In this document: positions 7,899 through 17,042 of the stretch, in pieces
Layout of the letters: every line of letters begins with the position of its first letter
Numbering within the stretch: the stretch's first letter is position 1
Source of the DNA: Pseudoalteromonas rhizosphaerae
Lineage (GTDB): Bacteria > Pseudomonadota > Gammaproteobacteria > Enterobacterales > Alteromonadaceae
Direction: 5' to 3'
Assembly (NCBI RefSeq): GCF_902498845.1
Contig: NZ_CABVLM010000005.1
Coordinates: 1-64,000, forward strand
Length of the DNA stretch: 64,000 nt
Made by a program: the position numbers and the translations under genes
The notes under the pieces: generated by a model
The model's database searches: none
Told to the model about the DNA's origin: nothing
Seen by the model: only the letters and a program-made list of their open reading frames with translations

Positions 7899-8786
7899 GT
7901 GTTAATAACAGAGCAAATAAAATGTGCTCAACAAAATGTTGAAGCCACTCTCAATCGGTATTTTGAGCAACCGCTCGATACCGAGCACAGCATCAAACAA
8001 GCCACCCACTACAGCGTTTTAAATGGCGGTAAACGATTACGACCATTTTTAGTGTATGCCACGGGAAAAATGCTTGGCGCAAATAAACAAGATTTAGACG
8101 TGTTGGCTGCTGCTATTGAATGTATTCATAGTTATTCGTTAGTTCATGATGATTTACCCGCGATGGATGACGACGACCTGCGACGTGGTAGACCGACTTG
8201 CCATATTGTCTATGGCGAAGCTCATGCTATTTTAGCCGGTGATGCGCTGCAAACATTAGCGTTTGATTTAATTGCTAACCATTCATTTAACGTTCCTGCA
8301 CAGCAACAGTTAAAAATGATTGCAGCACTTGCCAAAGCATCGGGTATTGAAGGTATGGTCGGTGGTCAAGCACTGGATATTGCAGCGACTGACAAATTAG
8401 TCAATTTAGCTGAGCTCGAACGTATCCATAAATTAAAAACAGGTGCTTTGTTAAATTGTGCAATTACTTTAGGTGCATTATGCGCAGCTGATACAAATCA
8501 ACAAACATTATTACAATTAAAACAGTTTGGTGATGCAATTGGGCTGGCTTTTCAGGTGCAAGACGATATTCTTGATATCGAAGGTGATACCCAAGTCTTA
8601 GGTAAACCACAAGGCTCCGATGTTGCAGCAAATAAAGCGACCTACCCTGCTCTACTTGGGCTTACAGGTGCAAAACAAAAAGCACAATCATTACTAAAAT
8701 GCGCACTCGATGCGTTAGCAGCAATAGATGCTGACACTTCTGAGCTAGAAAACTTGGCAAAATATATTGTTGAACGCGATTATTAA
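7899..8786 (+). CDS. ispA: Farnesyl diphosphate synthase (geranyltranstransferase)
   Basis: Condenses isopentenyl diphosphate with dimethylallyl and then geranyl diphosphate to give farnesyl diphosphate, the precursor of quinone tails and undecaprenyl phosphate. The first aspartate-rich motif is DDLPAMD starting at Asp84, followed by RRGRP. The second, QDDILDIEGD, is near residues 224-233. GGKR (43-46) is the substrate-binding start. Length (295 aa) is standard. The GTG start at 7899 is set by its position 3 bp after xseB. It supplies the product chain fed by dxs downstream. Confidence 0.96.
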   Translation: MLITEQIKCAQQNVEATLNRYFEQPLDTEHSIKQATHYSVLNGGKRLRPFLVYATGKMLGANKQDLDVLAAAIECIHSYSLVHDDLPAMDDDDLRRGRPTCHIVYGEAHAILAGDALQTLAFDLIANHSFNVPAQQQLKMIAALAKASGIEGMVGGQALDIAATDKLVNLAELERIHKLKTGALLNCAITLGALCAADTNQQTLLQLKQFGDAIGLAFQVQDDILDIEGDTQVLGKPQGSDVAANKATYPALLGLTGAKQKAQSLLKCALDALAAIDADTSELENLAKYIVERDY

Positions 8787-8852
8787 TTCTAGGCTCTAGC
8801 TTGAGCAAGTAATGATGTACAAAATAACTAAAGAATCAGAGTAATATTACGC

Positions 8853-8858
8853 TATAAT
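8853..8858 (+). promoter_or_regulatory. Likely -10 element before dxs
   Basis: A perfect TATAAT in the 105-base gap between ispA and dxs, about 33 bases before the dxs ATG. No good -35 lies at the right distance, so this would be a weak or activator-aided internal promoter. dxs could also be read from the xseB promoter. Confidence 0.4.
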
Positions 8859-8891
8859 GACCTCTGGTTAGCGAAGGATGTATTAAAAATC

Positions 8892-10757
8892 ATGACACTT
8901 GATAGTAGCAAGTATCCATTATTAGGTTTGGTTGACGAACCAGCCCAGTTGCGTGATTTAGCGCAAGACAAATTACCTGCTTTTAGTAATGAGTTACGTG
9001 ATTACTTACTAAACTCAGTCTCGCAAAGTAGTGGTCACTTAGCATCAGGTTTAGGCACAGTTGAGCTTACTGTAGCGCTTCATTATGTATATAACACCCC
9101 TGAAGATCGCTTAGTATGGGATGTAGGCCATCAAGCATACCCACATAAAATTCTCACAGGGCGCCGTGATCAAATGCACACGATCCGCCAAAAAGACGGT
9201 TTACATCCGTTTCCATTTCGTGAAGAAAGCCACTACGACACTTTTAGTGTTGGGCATTCAAGCACCTCGATCTCTGCTGCTTTAGGCATGTCAATTGCGG
9301 CGCAAAAAGAAGGCAAAGGACGAAAAACAGTAGCGGTTATTGGTGATGGTGCGATTACCGCGGGTATGGCGTTTGAAGCAATGAATCACTTAGGTGATGT
9401 TAAATCTGACATGCTGATCATATTAAACGATAACGAAATGTCGATTTCTGAAAATGTCGGTGCACTAACTAATCATTTCGCTCGTATCTTATCAGGCAGT
9501 TTTTACACTAACATTCGTGAAGGTAGTAAAAAGCTGCTATCTGGCGTGCCACCAGTAAAAGAATTAGCCAGCCGCATGGAAGAGCACTTAAAAGGCATGG
9601 TTATCCCTGGCACCTTTTTTGAAGAGTTAGGCTTAAATTACATTGGCCCAATTGATGGTCATGATGTAAACATGTTGGTTGATACACTGCGCAATATGCG
9701 TAACCTAAAAGGGCCGCAGTTACTGCATATCAAAACCCAGAAAGGTAAAGGCTATAAACCAGCAGAAGCAGATCCAATAGGCTATCACGGCGTACCTAAG
9801 TTCGACCCTGCGATTTCCAGCCTACCAAAATCAAAACCAGGCGCTGCGACTTTTTCTAAAGTATTTGGCGATTGGTTGTGTGACATGGCAAGTCAAGATG
9901 AAAAGCTTATGGCAATCACCCCGGCTATGCGTGAAGGCTCAGGCATGGTGCGTTTTTCAAAAGAATACCCTGAGCAATATTTTGATGTTGCCATTGCCGA
10001 GCAACACGCGGTTACTTTAGCCGCAGGTTTTGCCTGCGAAGGCTTAAAACCAGTTGTCGCTATTTATTCAAGCTTTTTACAACGTGCCTACGATCAGCTT
10101 ATTCACGATGTTGCTCTGCAAAACTTACCCGTGTTATTTGCAATTGACCGTGCTGGTATTGTTGGAGCTGATGGCGAAACTCATCAAGGCGCATACGATT
10201 TAAGCTTTATCCGTTGTATCCCTAATATGATTATCATGGCACCGAGTGATACTAATGAATGTCGTCAAATGCTGTACACTGGTTATCGTTGTAACAGCCC
10301 TGTTGCAGTTCGTTATCCTCGTGGTAGTGCTGGCACAACTGAAATCTGCGAGCAAATGACTGAGCTTGAAATTGGTAAAGGTCGTGTGATTAAACAAGGT
10401 GCTAAAATCGCAGTTTTATCCTTTGGTACTTTACTTGAAAACGCTCAACTGGCAGTCAATGAATTAAATGCCAGCCTCGTTGATATGCGTTTTGTTAAAC
10501 CTCTTGATAGCGCACTAATCGACACTTTATTAGCCGATCATGACGTCATTGTAACCCTTGAAGATAACGCGATTGTTGGTGGTGCAGGCTCTGCTGTTAA
10601 TGAATATTTAGCAGCTATCAAAGCAACAGTAAGCATCCTTAATTTAGGTATTCCTGATGAGTTCATCAAGCATGGAACACAAGAACAAATGCATGATGAA
10701 ATGGGCTTAGGCTCACAAGGTATACTCGATAGCATAAAAAACTTTATTACTAAGTAA
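8892..10757 (+). CDS. dxs: 1-deoxy-D-xylulose-5-phosphate synthase
   Basis: The thiamine-diphosphate enzyme that joins pyruvate and glyceraldehyde 3-phosphate, the first step of the MEP isoprenoid pathway. The N-terminal TPP domain has HLASGLG near residue 50, the [16 protein letters not shown] cofactor motif near 152-167 and [12 protein letters not shown]. The central transketolase domain includes [10 protein letters not shown], carrying the catalytic glutamate, near residue 365. The C-terminal domain begins about residue 495. 621 aa matches E. coli Dxs (620). Downstream of ispA in the same direction; a strong terminator follows. Confidence 0.98.
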   Translation: MTLDSSKYPLLGLVDEPAQLRDLAQDKLPAFSNELRDYLLNSVSQSSGHLASGLGTVELTVALHYVYNTPEDRLVWDVGHQAYPHKILTGRRDQMHTIRQKDGLHPFPFREESHYDTFSVGHSSTSISAALGMSIAAQKEGKGRKTVAVIGDGAITAGMAFEAMNHLGDVKSDMLIILNDNEMSISENVGALTNHFARILSGSFYTNIREGSKKLLSGVPPVKELASRMEEHLKGMVIPGTFFEELGLNYIGPIDGHDVNMLVDTLRNMRNLKGPQLLHIKTQKGKGYKPAEADPIGYHGVPKFDPAISSLPKSKPGAATFSKVFGDWLCDMASQDEKLMAITPAMREGSGMVRFSKEYPEQYFDVAIAEQHAVTLAAGFACEGLKPVVAIYSSFLQRAYDQLIHDVALQNLPVLFAIDRAGIVGADGETHQGAYDLSFIRCIPNMIIMAPSDTNECRQMLYTGYRCNSPVAVRYPRGSAGTTEICEQMTELEIGKGRVIKQGAKIAVLSFGTLLENAQLAVNELNASLVDMRFVKPLDSALIDTLLADHDVIVTLEDNAIVGGAGSAVNEYLAAIKATVSILNLGIPDEFIKHGTQEQMHDEMGLGSQGILDSIKNFITK

Positions 10758-10779
10758 CCAAAGTTTAAGTTAATAAAAT

Positions 10780-10809
10780 AACAAAGGAGCGTAGGCTCCT
10801 TTGTTATTT
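10780..10809 (+). terminator. Intrinsic terminator after dxs
   Basis: A 9-bp stem (ACAAAGGAG / CTCCTTTGT) with a 6-base loop and a short T-rich tail, 24 bases past the dxs stop. It ends the xseB-ispA-dxs unit. Confidence 0.82.
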
Positions 10810-11153
10810 ATTTTCAAACATTTAAAAAAATCTCACTTTTTTTCAACTTTCTTGCATCCAATTATTTCCCTGCCACGTTTATTCACTGAGGTTAGCTCGT
10901 GAGCAAAGTGTTCACGCTTTTATATAATACCAATCGACTTAAATATTTAGCCTTTCTAGCGTGCTAAATAAAGCGCTAACGGCGTTATGAATTTTTCATG
11001 TAGAACAACTACATATAAAAATTCATGCCTTGTTATCACTCTATTTATCCGTCGCTATAAATGACTAACAACTTAACACGATTGGTATAAGCTGTTTTAA
11101 GCCAAGCTCTTTGTATGTTCACATTTGATGGAATATTTAAGAAGGTACAAGTT
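10810..11153. other. Intergenic region with a MITE-like hairpin
   Basis: About 340 bases without a gene between the dxs terminator and the collagen-like lipoprotein. Positions 10927-11088 are a long imperfect palindrome (separate entry). The left flank (10810-10926) has no ORF; the right flank (11089-11153) holds the translation start region, with AAGGT 8 bases before the ATG at 11154. Confidence 0.7.
10927..11088. repeat. MITE-like palindromic element, 162 bp
   Basis: Bounded by perfect 10-bp terminal inverted repeats ATACCAATCG (10927-10936) and CGATTGGTAT (11079-11088). The two halves are imperfect reverse complements over nearly the whole length, centred on ATGTAG-AACAA-CTACAT (10998-11014). 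It contains no ORF. Small non-coding elements with ATACCAAT/ATTGGTAT ends are, as I recall, frequent in Pseudoalteromonas and its relatives. Transcribed, it would fold into a long hairpin upstream of the lipoprotein gene. Confidence 0.72.
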
Positions 11154-13316
11154 ATGAAAACGTTAAAATCAGGCGAAAGCACCAAATCTATTCACGCACA
11201 ATTAATGACCAGTAAACTTTGTTTGTCTGCGCTTACTCTAGCAATTTTGATTGGCTTAACCGGCTGTAGTGGCGATGATGGAAAAGATGGCGCTGTAGGC
11301 CCGCAAGGTGAAATGGGCATGGACGGCGTCGATGGTAGTAATGGCGCTGATGGGACAAATGGTAGCGATGGCACGAATGGATCAGATGGTACTCCAGGGT
11401 TTGCAGCAGCAACTTTTATTTTGGCTAATAATGGTGCTGATAATGCAGGCACCGTTGATTTGATTAATCAAAATGCTGCAAAGTTAAAAACATTTAATAG
11501 TGGTGCAAATGAAGGTGTTGCATTTGATAGCTTAGGTAATTTAATTCAAGCCAGCGATTCTGGTAATGGCGCTCTTAGCACCGTTTGCCAAGTATTAAGC
11601 CGTGCCGATGGGGGTATGTTTGACAGTAATCGTGATCGTACCATTACCGGCAGCAACACTACGTTAGTCAATCCCAAAGGTATTCATATATCAAATAAGC
11701 GCGGACTCATTTTTGCCGCTGACTTTAATGCCATGCAGATCACTGTCTTTGGTGCTACCGCCGCAGGAAATGCAGCGCCTTTAGCTAGTACAGTTACAGA
11801 CGCAAAACCGTGGGATGTAACATACGATGATATAAACGATCGCTTATATGTGGCACTCACTAATGGTGATGTTGCAGTATACGATAATTATGTAGATGGT
11901 GGCTTTACCGCTATGGCAACTCGTACAATCACACCCAGTGATGCAAGCGGTAACAAAGTTTCCGTTAATATTCATGGTATCGTTTATGATGCCGATACAA
12001 ATAAATTAGTACTTTCTGACGTCGGCAGTGCCAGTGATGCAACCGACGGCGCATTATTTGTGATCAACAACGCATCCCTTGCTACTGGCAATACCACGGT
12101 TGCTCGCAGTATCGCTGGCCCTGCTACTATGCTTGGTAACCCTGTGGATATCAGCCTGACTGGTAGCGACTTACGCGTTGCAGAAAAATCTAATGATGCA
12201 ATTCTGGTATTTAGCAATATCTTTAATGGCGTCAGTGGTGACATTAGTCCAGATAGCGTCACCGCAACGATTAAGCCAGAGTCAATAACCGCCACAGTGA
12301 TGCATAATGATATGCCTGATGTATCTGACAGTTATATGACTAATATGCCATTGATGGGTATTGCTGTAAGCAGTAATCCAAGCGCGGCAGGCCCTACAAC
12401 AGGACAAATTTCACGTCTAAATGCACAGTTAACAAGTGAAATTGGCAGTTATAATGCAAGTCAAACAATCGAAAGTGTTGCCTTTGATAAAGCCGGTAAC
12501 AGCTATGCGAGCTTTGATAACAGCACAACCTCTGTAGGTGGAATTGTTATTTCCAATAAAGTCGCGATGCACCGTGATGGCGAGGTATTTACACTAAGCC
12601 AAGATTCTATCATCAGCGGCAGTAATACCGGCCTAATCTCGCCAAAAGGTATTGATGTAGCATCAGACAGTGGGATGATTTTTGTCGCTGAAAACAATGC
12701 CACAACACCGGGAATATTAATATTCTCAACATGTACTACGGGTGATGTAACGCCCCTTTTGACGCTCACAGCAAGCGGTGGTGCACGTCCATGGGATGTT
12801 GACTATGATGTCACTACTGATAGAGCATTTGTGGCATTAACCAATGGGACTATTGCTGTTTTTGATGAAGTTAAAAGCAAGCTAATGGCGGGTATGAGCA
12901 CTGTAACCGGGGAAGATCGCTTAATTACACCCGCAACAGCAGGAGTCGCATTCCCAGCCCCTACCAATATACATGGCATTGATTACGATCCACTAAGTGA
13001 CTCATTAATTGTCTCAGATGTAGGCAGTGCCGCTGACGCCACTGATGGTAAATTGTTTGTATTAAATAATGCAGGAACCGGATCAGGTTTGAACAATGTC
13101 AGTGTCAATATCGCCGGACCTGCAACCATGCTCGGTAATCCTGTCGATATTATGTTTACCGGCAATCATTTATACGTAGCCGAAAAATCAAATGGCTTAG
13201 TCATGCGGTTTGATAATATTCTCAATAGCCCCAGCGGTGATATTGCAGCCAGCGTAAGCTACTCATTCACAGCTCCTGAGTCTGTTGCTATTTTACCAAG
13301 CTGGCTAAATCGCTAA
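11154..13316 (+). CDS. Collagen-like lipoprotein with a duplicated beta-propeller
   Basis: A predicted outer-membrane or surface lipoprotein, 720 aa. A signal peptide ends in the lipobox LTGC (Cys38). Residues 40-85 are Gly-X-Y collagen-like triplets (GKDGAVGPQGEMGMDG, then GTNGSDG copies). The rest is two homologous ~300-residue halves: each has a PKGI block, an A-R/K-PWDV block, an FVALTNG or YVALTNG block, VSDVGSA-DATDG, and an identical IAGPATMLGNPVDI (12108-12149 and 13110-13151). These look like NHL/YVTN-type propeller blades. I start at the ATG with SD AAGGT (11154); a frame start at 11115 adds 13 residues before the signal. No catalytic motif; binding or adhesion is only a guess. Confidence 0.8.
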   Translation: MKTLKSGESTKSIHAQLMTSKLCLSALTLAILIGLTGCSGDDGKDGAVGPQGEMGMDGVDGSNGADGTNGSDGTNGSDGTPGFAAATFILANNGADNAGTVDLINQNAAKLKTFNSGANEGVAFDSLGNLIQASDSGNGALSTVCQVLSRADGGMFDSNRDRTITGSNTTLVNPKGIHISNKRGLIFAADFNAMQITVFGATAAGNAAPLASTVTDAKPWDVTYDDINDRLYVALTNGDVAVYDNYVDGGFTAMATRTITPSDASGNKVSVNIHGIVYDADTNKLVLSDVGSASDATDGALFVINNASLATGNTTVARSIAGPATMLGNPVDISLTGSDLRVAEKSNDAILVFSNIFNGVSGDISPDSVTATIKPESITATVMHNDMPDVSDSYMTNMPLMGIAVSSNPSAAGPTTGQISRLNAQLTSEIGSYNASQTIESVAFDKAGNSYASFDNSTTSVGGIVISNKVAMHRDGEVFTLSQDSIISGSNTGLISPKGIDVASDSGMIFVAENNATTPGILIFSTCTTGDVTPLLTLTASGGARPWDVDYDVTTDRAFVALTNGTIAVFDEVKSKLMAGMSTVTGEDRLITPATAGVAFPAPTNIHGIDYDPLSDSLIVSDVGSAADATDGKLFVLNNAGTGSGLNNVSVNIAGPATMLGNPVDIMFTGNHLYVAEKSNGLVMRFDNILNSPSGDIAASVSYSFTAPESVAILPSWLNR

Positions 13317-13358
13317 CCATCAAGGACAGTTAAATTAACTGCCTTTAGTTGGCCTCCC

Positions 13359-13388
13359 AATGCCTTAACTTTTCGAGTTAAGGCATTT
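13359..13388 (+). terminator. Intrinsic terminator, possibly bidirectional
   Basis: A 10-bp stem TGCCTTAACT / AGTTAAGGCA (13361-13370 with 13376-13385), loop TTTCG, flanked by AA and TTT. It lies between the converging lipoprotein gene and the diguanylate cyclase gene and could serve both. Confidence 0.75.
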
Positions 13389-13440
13389 CTTATCTTTAAC
13401 TAACAGCAGTCTTAGAATAAGCAAACGCATAATTAGCCAA

Positions 13441-16400
13441 TTAGCGCATCCACACTTTGATATCTGCTAAACCATTAGCTTGTAATACACTCAGTTGTTG
13501 CTCAACATTGTTGGTTTGCTCAAACTCAAAGGCATCTAATTGTTCATCAAAGGTGATGTTTGCAACACCATCGCCACCGCGCTTTTTAACTTGATGTAGC
13601 GCGATATCCGCTAAGTTGACAGAGGTTTCCCAACCAATAACCTGACCACCTAATAATGGTAATGGGTAAAATGAAAAGCCAATCGATGCGGTCAAGTTTA
13701 TACTGTCACCACTGGGCAACTTAAATGTGTGATCAGCGATTACTTTACATAGCTGCGCAACATAACTATCGATTGCAGTGCGTTTAAAGTCACGTAGCAG
13801 TAACAAGAATTCATCACCACTCCAACGGGCAACATAATCAGATCCTTGGGTACGAGAGTTAAGCAATGCAGCCATTTGCTGCAAACAACTATCACCACCA
13901 ATCGGTCCATAAGCGTCATTAATGCGGCTAAAATTATCAAAATTAATGATTAGCAACACCAAGGATTTTCCCTGCGCTTGTAATGATTGTGAGTTACGCT
14001 GAAAGTGCTCTATATCTTTTGGTAGTTGATCAAATAAGAAGCGACGACTTCTCAGCCCAGTAAGCTCATCTGAGTGACTCATAAGCTTTAGCTGTGAGTT
14101 AACTTGATTTAGCTTATCATTAGCTTGTCGCAGCTCCCCGGTGCGCTCCGTGATCAGACTTTCAAGCGCGGTTTGCTTACGGCGCTCTTGCTTTCTAAAT
14201 ACCCAAAACACTAAATAAAATAATAAAATAAAACTACCAGTGATCAACAACCGAAAATAAATTGTTTCATCAAACCGTCTTGGTACCACAAATGAATATT
14301 CCGTACGTTGCGCCTTCTGCCAGCCTTCACCTTGTCGTTTAGCCTCAAGTTGAAACAAAAATGCACCAGGCGGTAAATTGGTATAAATAGCTTCACGACG
14401 GGTATTAGCATAACGCCAATCGCTGTCTAAACCAGTTAAACGATAGCGAAACTCAATACTGGTCGGTGCATAATAGTCTATCGCTGTATATTTAAGGGTG
14501 ATATCACGTTCATCGATTTCTAATTCAGGATTACGCCCTAATGCAGCTGTTGCAAGTTTACGTATCCCAGTATTTAAACTCTCAACCTTTGGCTGTAATG
14601 GTTTAACGCCAAACAGCTCAATATCCTTAGGGATCTCCACGACCCCCTGTAGGCTCGGATACCACATTGAATTACCTAACTCCGCCACAGCGTCATGGCC
14701 AAGGCCGGTACAACACTGGCTGGCCTTACCGTCAAGTTGACGATCGTATGACGAAATAACCTGCTCTACTTTTAAGCTTTCAATATCGGTACTAAACTGT
14801 TCAACCGGCATTCGGTAGACACCTTTCATGGTACTAACCCATATGCGCTTGAGCTTTTCATCATAACGTAAACTAAAAATAGAACCGTAAGGTAAGCCAT
14901 TGGTAGCATCTAACTGACGCCAATGCCCTTGTGTGCTTCGATAAAATAAACCATCATTTAATGAGCCGATTAATATACCAACTCCATCAATGTTTAAGAT
15001 GCTTGTAACATAAGCACCTTCAAGACTCGTTTGATCGCCAATTTTTTCAATACCACGATCGGTAAAGTAGTAAGCGCCTTTGCTAGTGCCAATTAAACCA
15101 AAATTAGCTTCATCAACGACATAAGTAATAAACTTACTGCCTAAAAATGCGTTATAAGCAAATGGGGTTAAACCACCGTAACTAAGCCGATACATACCCC
15201 GGCCAGTACCAAGCCAAAAGCCTCCTTTGCTGGAGCGACTAATCGCAAACACCGGGTTATCTTTTAAAGCGCGTCCAGGGACAGTGAACAAGGTGTTGTT
15301 TTCATAAATATACACACCACGTCCAGTGGCGATATATAAACGTGAGCCATCAAACTGTAAATCATGCACGGCTGCACGTCCGTATTGATTACTTGGGATT
15401 TGATTGATAAAGTTTTTATCTAAATCAAAGTAGCCTACACCACTGCGGTTAGCGACCCACAATCTCCCATCGGGCGCTTGGCTAATGGCCATAACCGCTT
15501 CGGTCATTTGTGATATAGCTGAGTGACGTTCTATTCGGCCTTCGTGCGCAAGCCATAATCCTTCACTAAAACTCGCAAGCCAAATATTATTATCATTATC
15601 GCGATATAAATCAGCAAACCAAATACTTTGGTCAAGTTGGCTCGGTTCAACCCATTGCCAATCGCCGGAGTTGTCTCGAAACAGTAAGCGCCCATAGGTC
15701 GAAATCCACAGTGCTCCATTTGAGTCACTCATAAATTTATAAACCGCTGAGTTATTCGCATTGGGCAGTGGAAAGGGCCTTAACTCGTCATCTAAATCTA
15801 AAAAGTAAGCACCGAGCTCTGACGCTAAATATAAGTTGCCTTCCAGCCATGCTAAATCGTGAATAATCGTTTGTGCTAAACGCTCAGGTATAGATACCTT
15901 AGCAGTTAGTTCTAAGCGTAATTTTGCAAAATCAGAGGAGGAATTAGTTAACCGTAGCAAGTATCGTTCATTCACCAGCCAGATCCCTTCTGGCGATAAT
16001 GCCAGCTGACTGACAGTACCAACAATCTGCTTTACTGAACTGGCACTCATTACAGGGACTAGTAAGTCATGCACTGCGCTGACATTGATCTGATTGCGAG
16101 ATACAAAGTACAGGCCATTCGCTGCTATCCAAATACTGCCTTTCGCATCTTCGATAACATCGCGTACAGGGCCTTTTACACTAAACTCTTGCGCTGCCAT
16201 AGTGGTGGGATCGATGACCACAATACCATCTTTAGTACCAATCCATAAATAGCCTTCGCTATCGACTAGTAATTTATTAATGCCGTTACTGGGTAAGAAA
16301 TTACTATTTAAGGTGTTGTAATTAGTGAATGTATTGCCATCAAAGCGACTGAGGCCAAACTGAGTTCCCAGCCACATATAGCCTTGCTTATCTTGCACGA

Positions 16401-16527
16401 CACTTTTAAGTGACTGCGATGGTAAGCCATTTTGCATATTCCATTGTTTTACAACATAGTCGGTAATTGACGCCTTACTTGGCATACTGCAGAACAGCAC
16501 AATAATAACCAATAAAAATCGCATCAT
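13441..16527 (-). CDS. Sensor diguanylate cyclase with two-component-regulator propeller
   Basis: A one-piece membrane receptor predicted to make cyclic di-GMP. Order: signal peptide (about 1-19, ending in SKAS); periplasmic beta-propeller repeats (about 25-640, e.g. QDKQGYMWLGTQFGLSRFDG); a Y_Y_Y immunoglobulin-like domain (about 670-745); one membrane helix (about 755-775); a coiled coil; and a GGDEF domain (about 830-1000). The active motif reads SGDEF rather than GGDEF, preceded by DNFSRINDAYGPIGGDSCL. No RxxD inhibitory site lies five residues upstream (QGSD there), so product inhibition at that site is unlikely. Such propeller sensors often detect oligosaccharides; the ligand here is unknown. 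Start ATG 16527 (1028 aa); the TTG at 16548 is less likely. Confidence 0.87.
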   Translation of the reverse strand: MMRFLLVIIVLFCSMPSKASITDYVVKQWNMQNGLPSQSLKSVVQDKQGYMWLGTQFGLSRFDGNTFTNYNTLNSNFLPSNGINKLLVDSEGYLWIGTKDGIVVIDPTTMAAQEFSVKGPVRDVIEDAKGSIWIAANGLYFVSRNQINVSAVHDLLVPVMSASSVKQIVGTVSQLALSPEGIWLVNERYLLRLTNSSSDFAKLRLELTAKVSIPERLAQTIIHDLAWLEGNLYLASELGAYFLDLDDELRPFPLPNANNSAVYKFMSDSNGALWISTYGRLLFRDNSGDWQWVEPSQLDQSIWFADLYRDNDNNIWLASFSEGLWLAHEGRIERHSAISQMTEAVMAISQAPDGRLWVANRSGVGYFDLDKNFINQIPSNQYGRAAVHDLQFDGSRLYIATGRGVYIYENNTLFTVPGRALKDNPVFAISRSSKGGFWLGTGRGMYRLSYGGLTPFAYNAFLGSKFITYVVDEANFGLIGTSKGAYYFTDRGIEKIGDQTSLEGAYVTSILNIDGVGILIGSLNDGLFYRSTQGHWRQLDATNGLPYGSIFSLRYDEKLKRIWVSTMKGVYRMPVEQFSTDIESLKVEQVISSYDRQLDGKASQCCTGLGHDAVAELGNSMWYPSLQGVVEIPKDIELFGVKPLQPKVESLNTGIRKLATAALGRNPELEIDERDITLKYTAIDYYAPTSIEFRYRLTGLDSDWRYANTRREAIYTNLPPGAFLFQLEAKRQGEGWQKAQRTEYSFVVPRRFDETIYFRLLITGSFILLFYLVFWVFRKQERRKQTALESLITERTGELRQANDKLNQVNSQLKLMSHSDELTGLRSRRFLFDQLPKDIEHFQRNSQSLQAQGKSLVLLIINFDNFSRINDAYGPIGGDSCLQQMAALLNSRTQGSDYVARWSGDEFLLLLRDFKRTAIDSYVAQLCKVIADHTFKLPSGDSINLTASIGFSFYPLPLLGGQVIGWETSVNLADIALHQVKKRGGDGVANITFDEQLDAFEFEQTNNVEQQLSVLQANGLADIKVWMR

Positions 16528-16556
16528 AACGTCAATACCTCGTTGCAAAACTAAGG

Positions 16557-17042
16557 TTAAAAGGGCAAATAACCCATTTTAAACAATGCCTGAACACAAA
16601 TTAAAGAAAATATACCAGCTAAAACATCATCCGCCATAATACCTACACCACCATGAACCCGCTTATCAAGAAAGCGAATAGGACCTGGTTTAGCGATATC
16701 AAAAAAACGAAATAACAAAAAACCCACTAACAAAGACTGCCAACTTAATGCAGCTCCGATCATGGTAATGTAAAATCCGGCAACTTCATCCCATACAATC
16801 GCGGGATGATCATGTACTCCCAGATCATCAGCGGTTTTGCCACATGCCCATATACCAAAAATACTAATAACTACCGCAAATACAATTTGTAACCACAGCG
16901 GGAAATACATAGTAGTAAAAATAAACGGTAGCGCAGCAAAGGTACCAAACGTACCCGGCGCTTTAGGCGCTAACCCTAAACCAAAGCCCAAACCAAAAAA
17001 TTGATGAGGGCGCTTTAAATTAAATAATGCAGGTTTATTCAA
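16557..17042 (-). CDS. pgpA: Phosphatidylglycerophosphatase A
   Basis: Inner-membrane phosphatase that removes phosphate from phosphatidylglycerol phosphate in phospholipid synthesis. The family core GLGLAPKAPGTFGTFAALP is at residues 20-38; VWDEVAGFY (about 83-91) and KPGPIRFLDKRVHGGVGIMADD (about 117-138, read in two parts) are also present, with three to four membrane helices. TTG start at 17042: its TTGA overlaps the thiL TGA, and AAGGAG lies 8 bases upstream. The thiL-pgpA pair follows nusB, as in E. coli. Confidence 0.95.
   Translation of the reverse strand: MNKPALFNLKRPHQFFGLGFGLGLAPKAPGTFGTFAALPFIFTTMYFPLWLQIVFAVVISIFGIWACGKTADDLGVHDHPAIVWDEVAGFYITMIGAALSWQSLLVGFLLFRFFDIAKPGPIRFLDKRVHGGVGIMADDVLAGIFSLICVQALFKMGYLPF

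Noticed and set aside
11192..11452. Open frame on the minus strand under the collagen-like repeat (86 codons, Pro/Ser rich)
   Set aside because: It is the antisense shadow of the Gly-X-Y codons; no ribosome site and fully inside a convincing gene.
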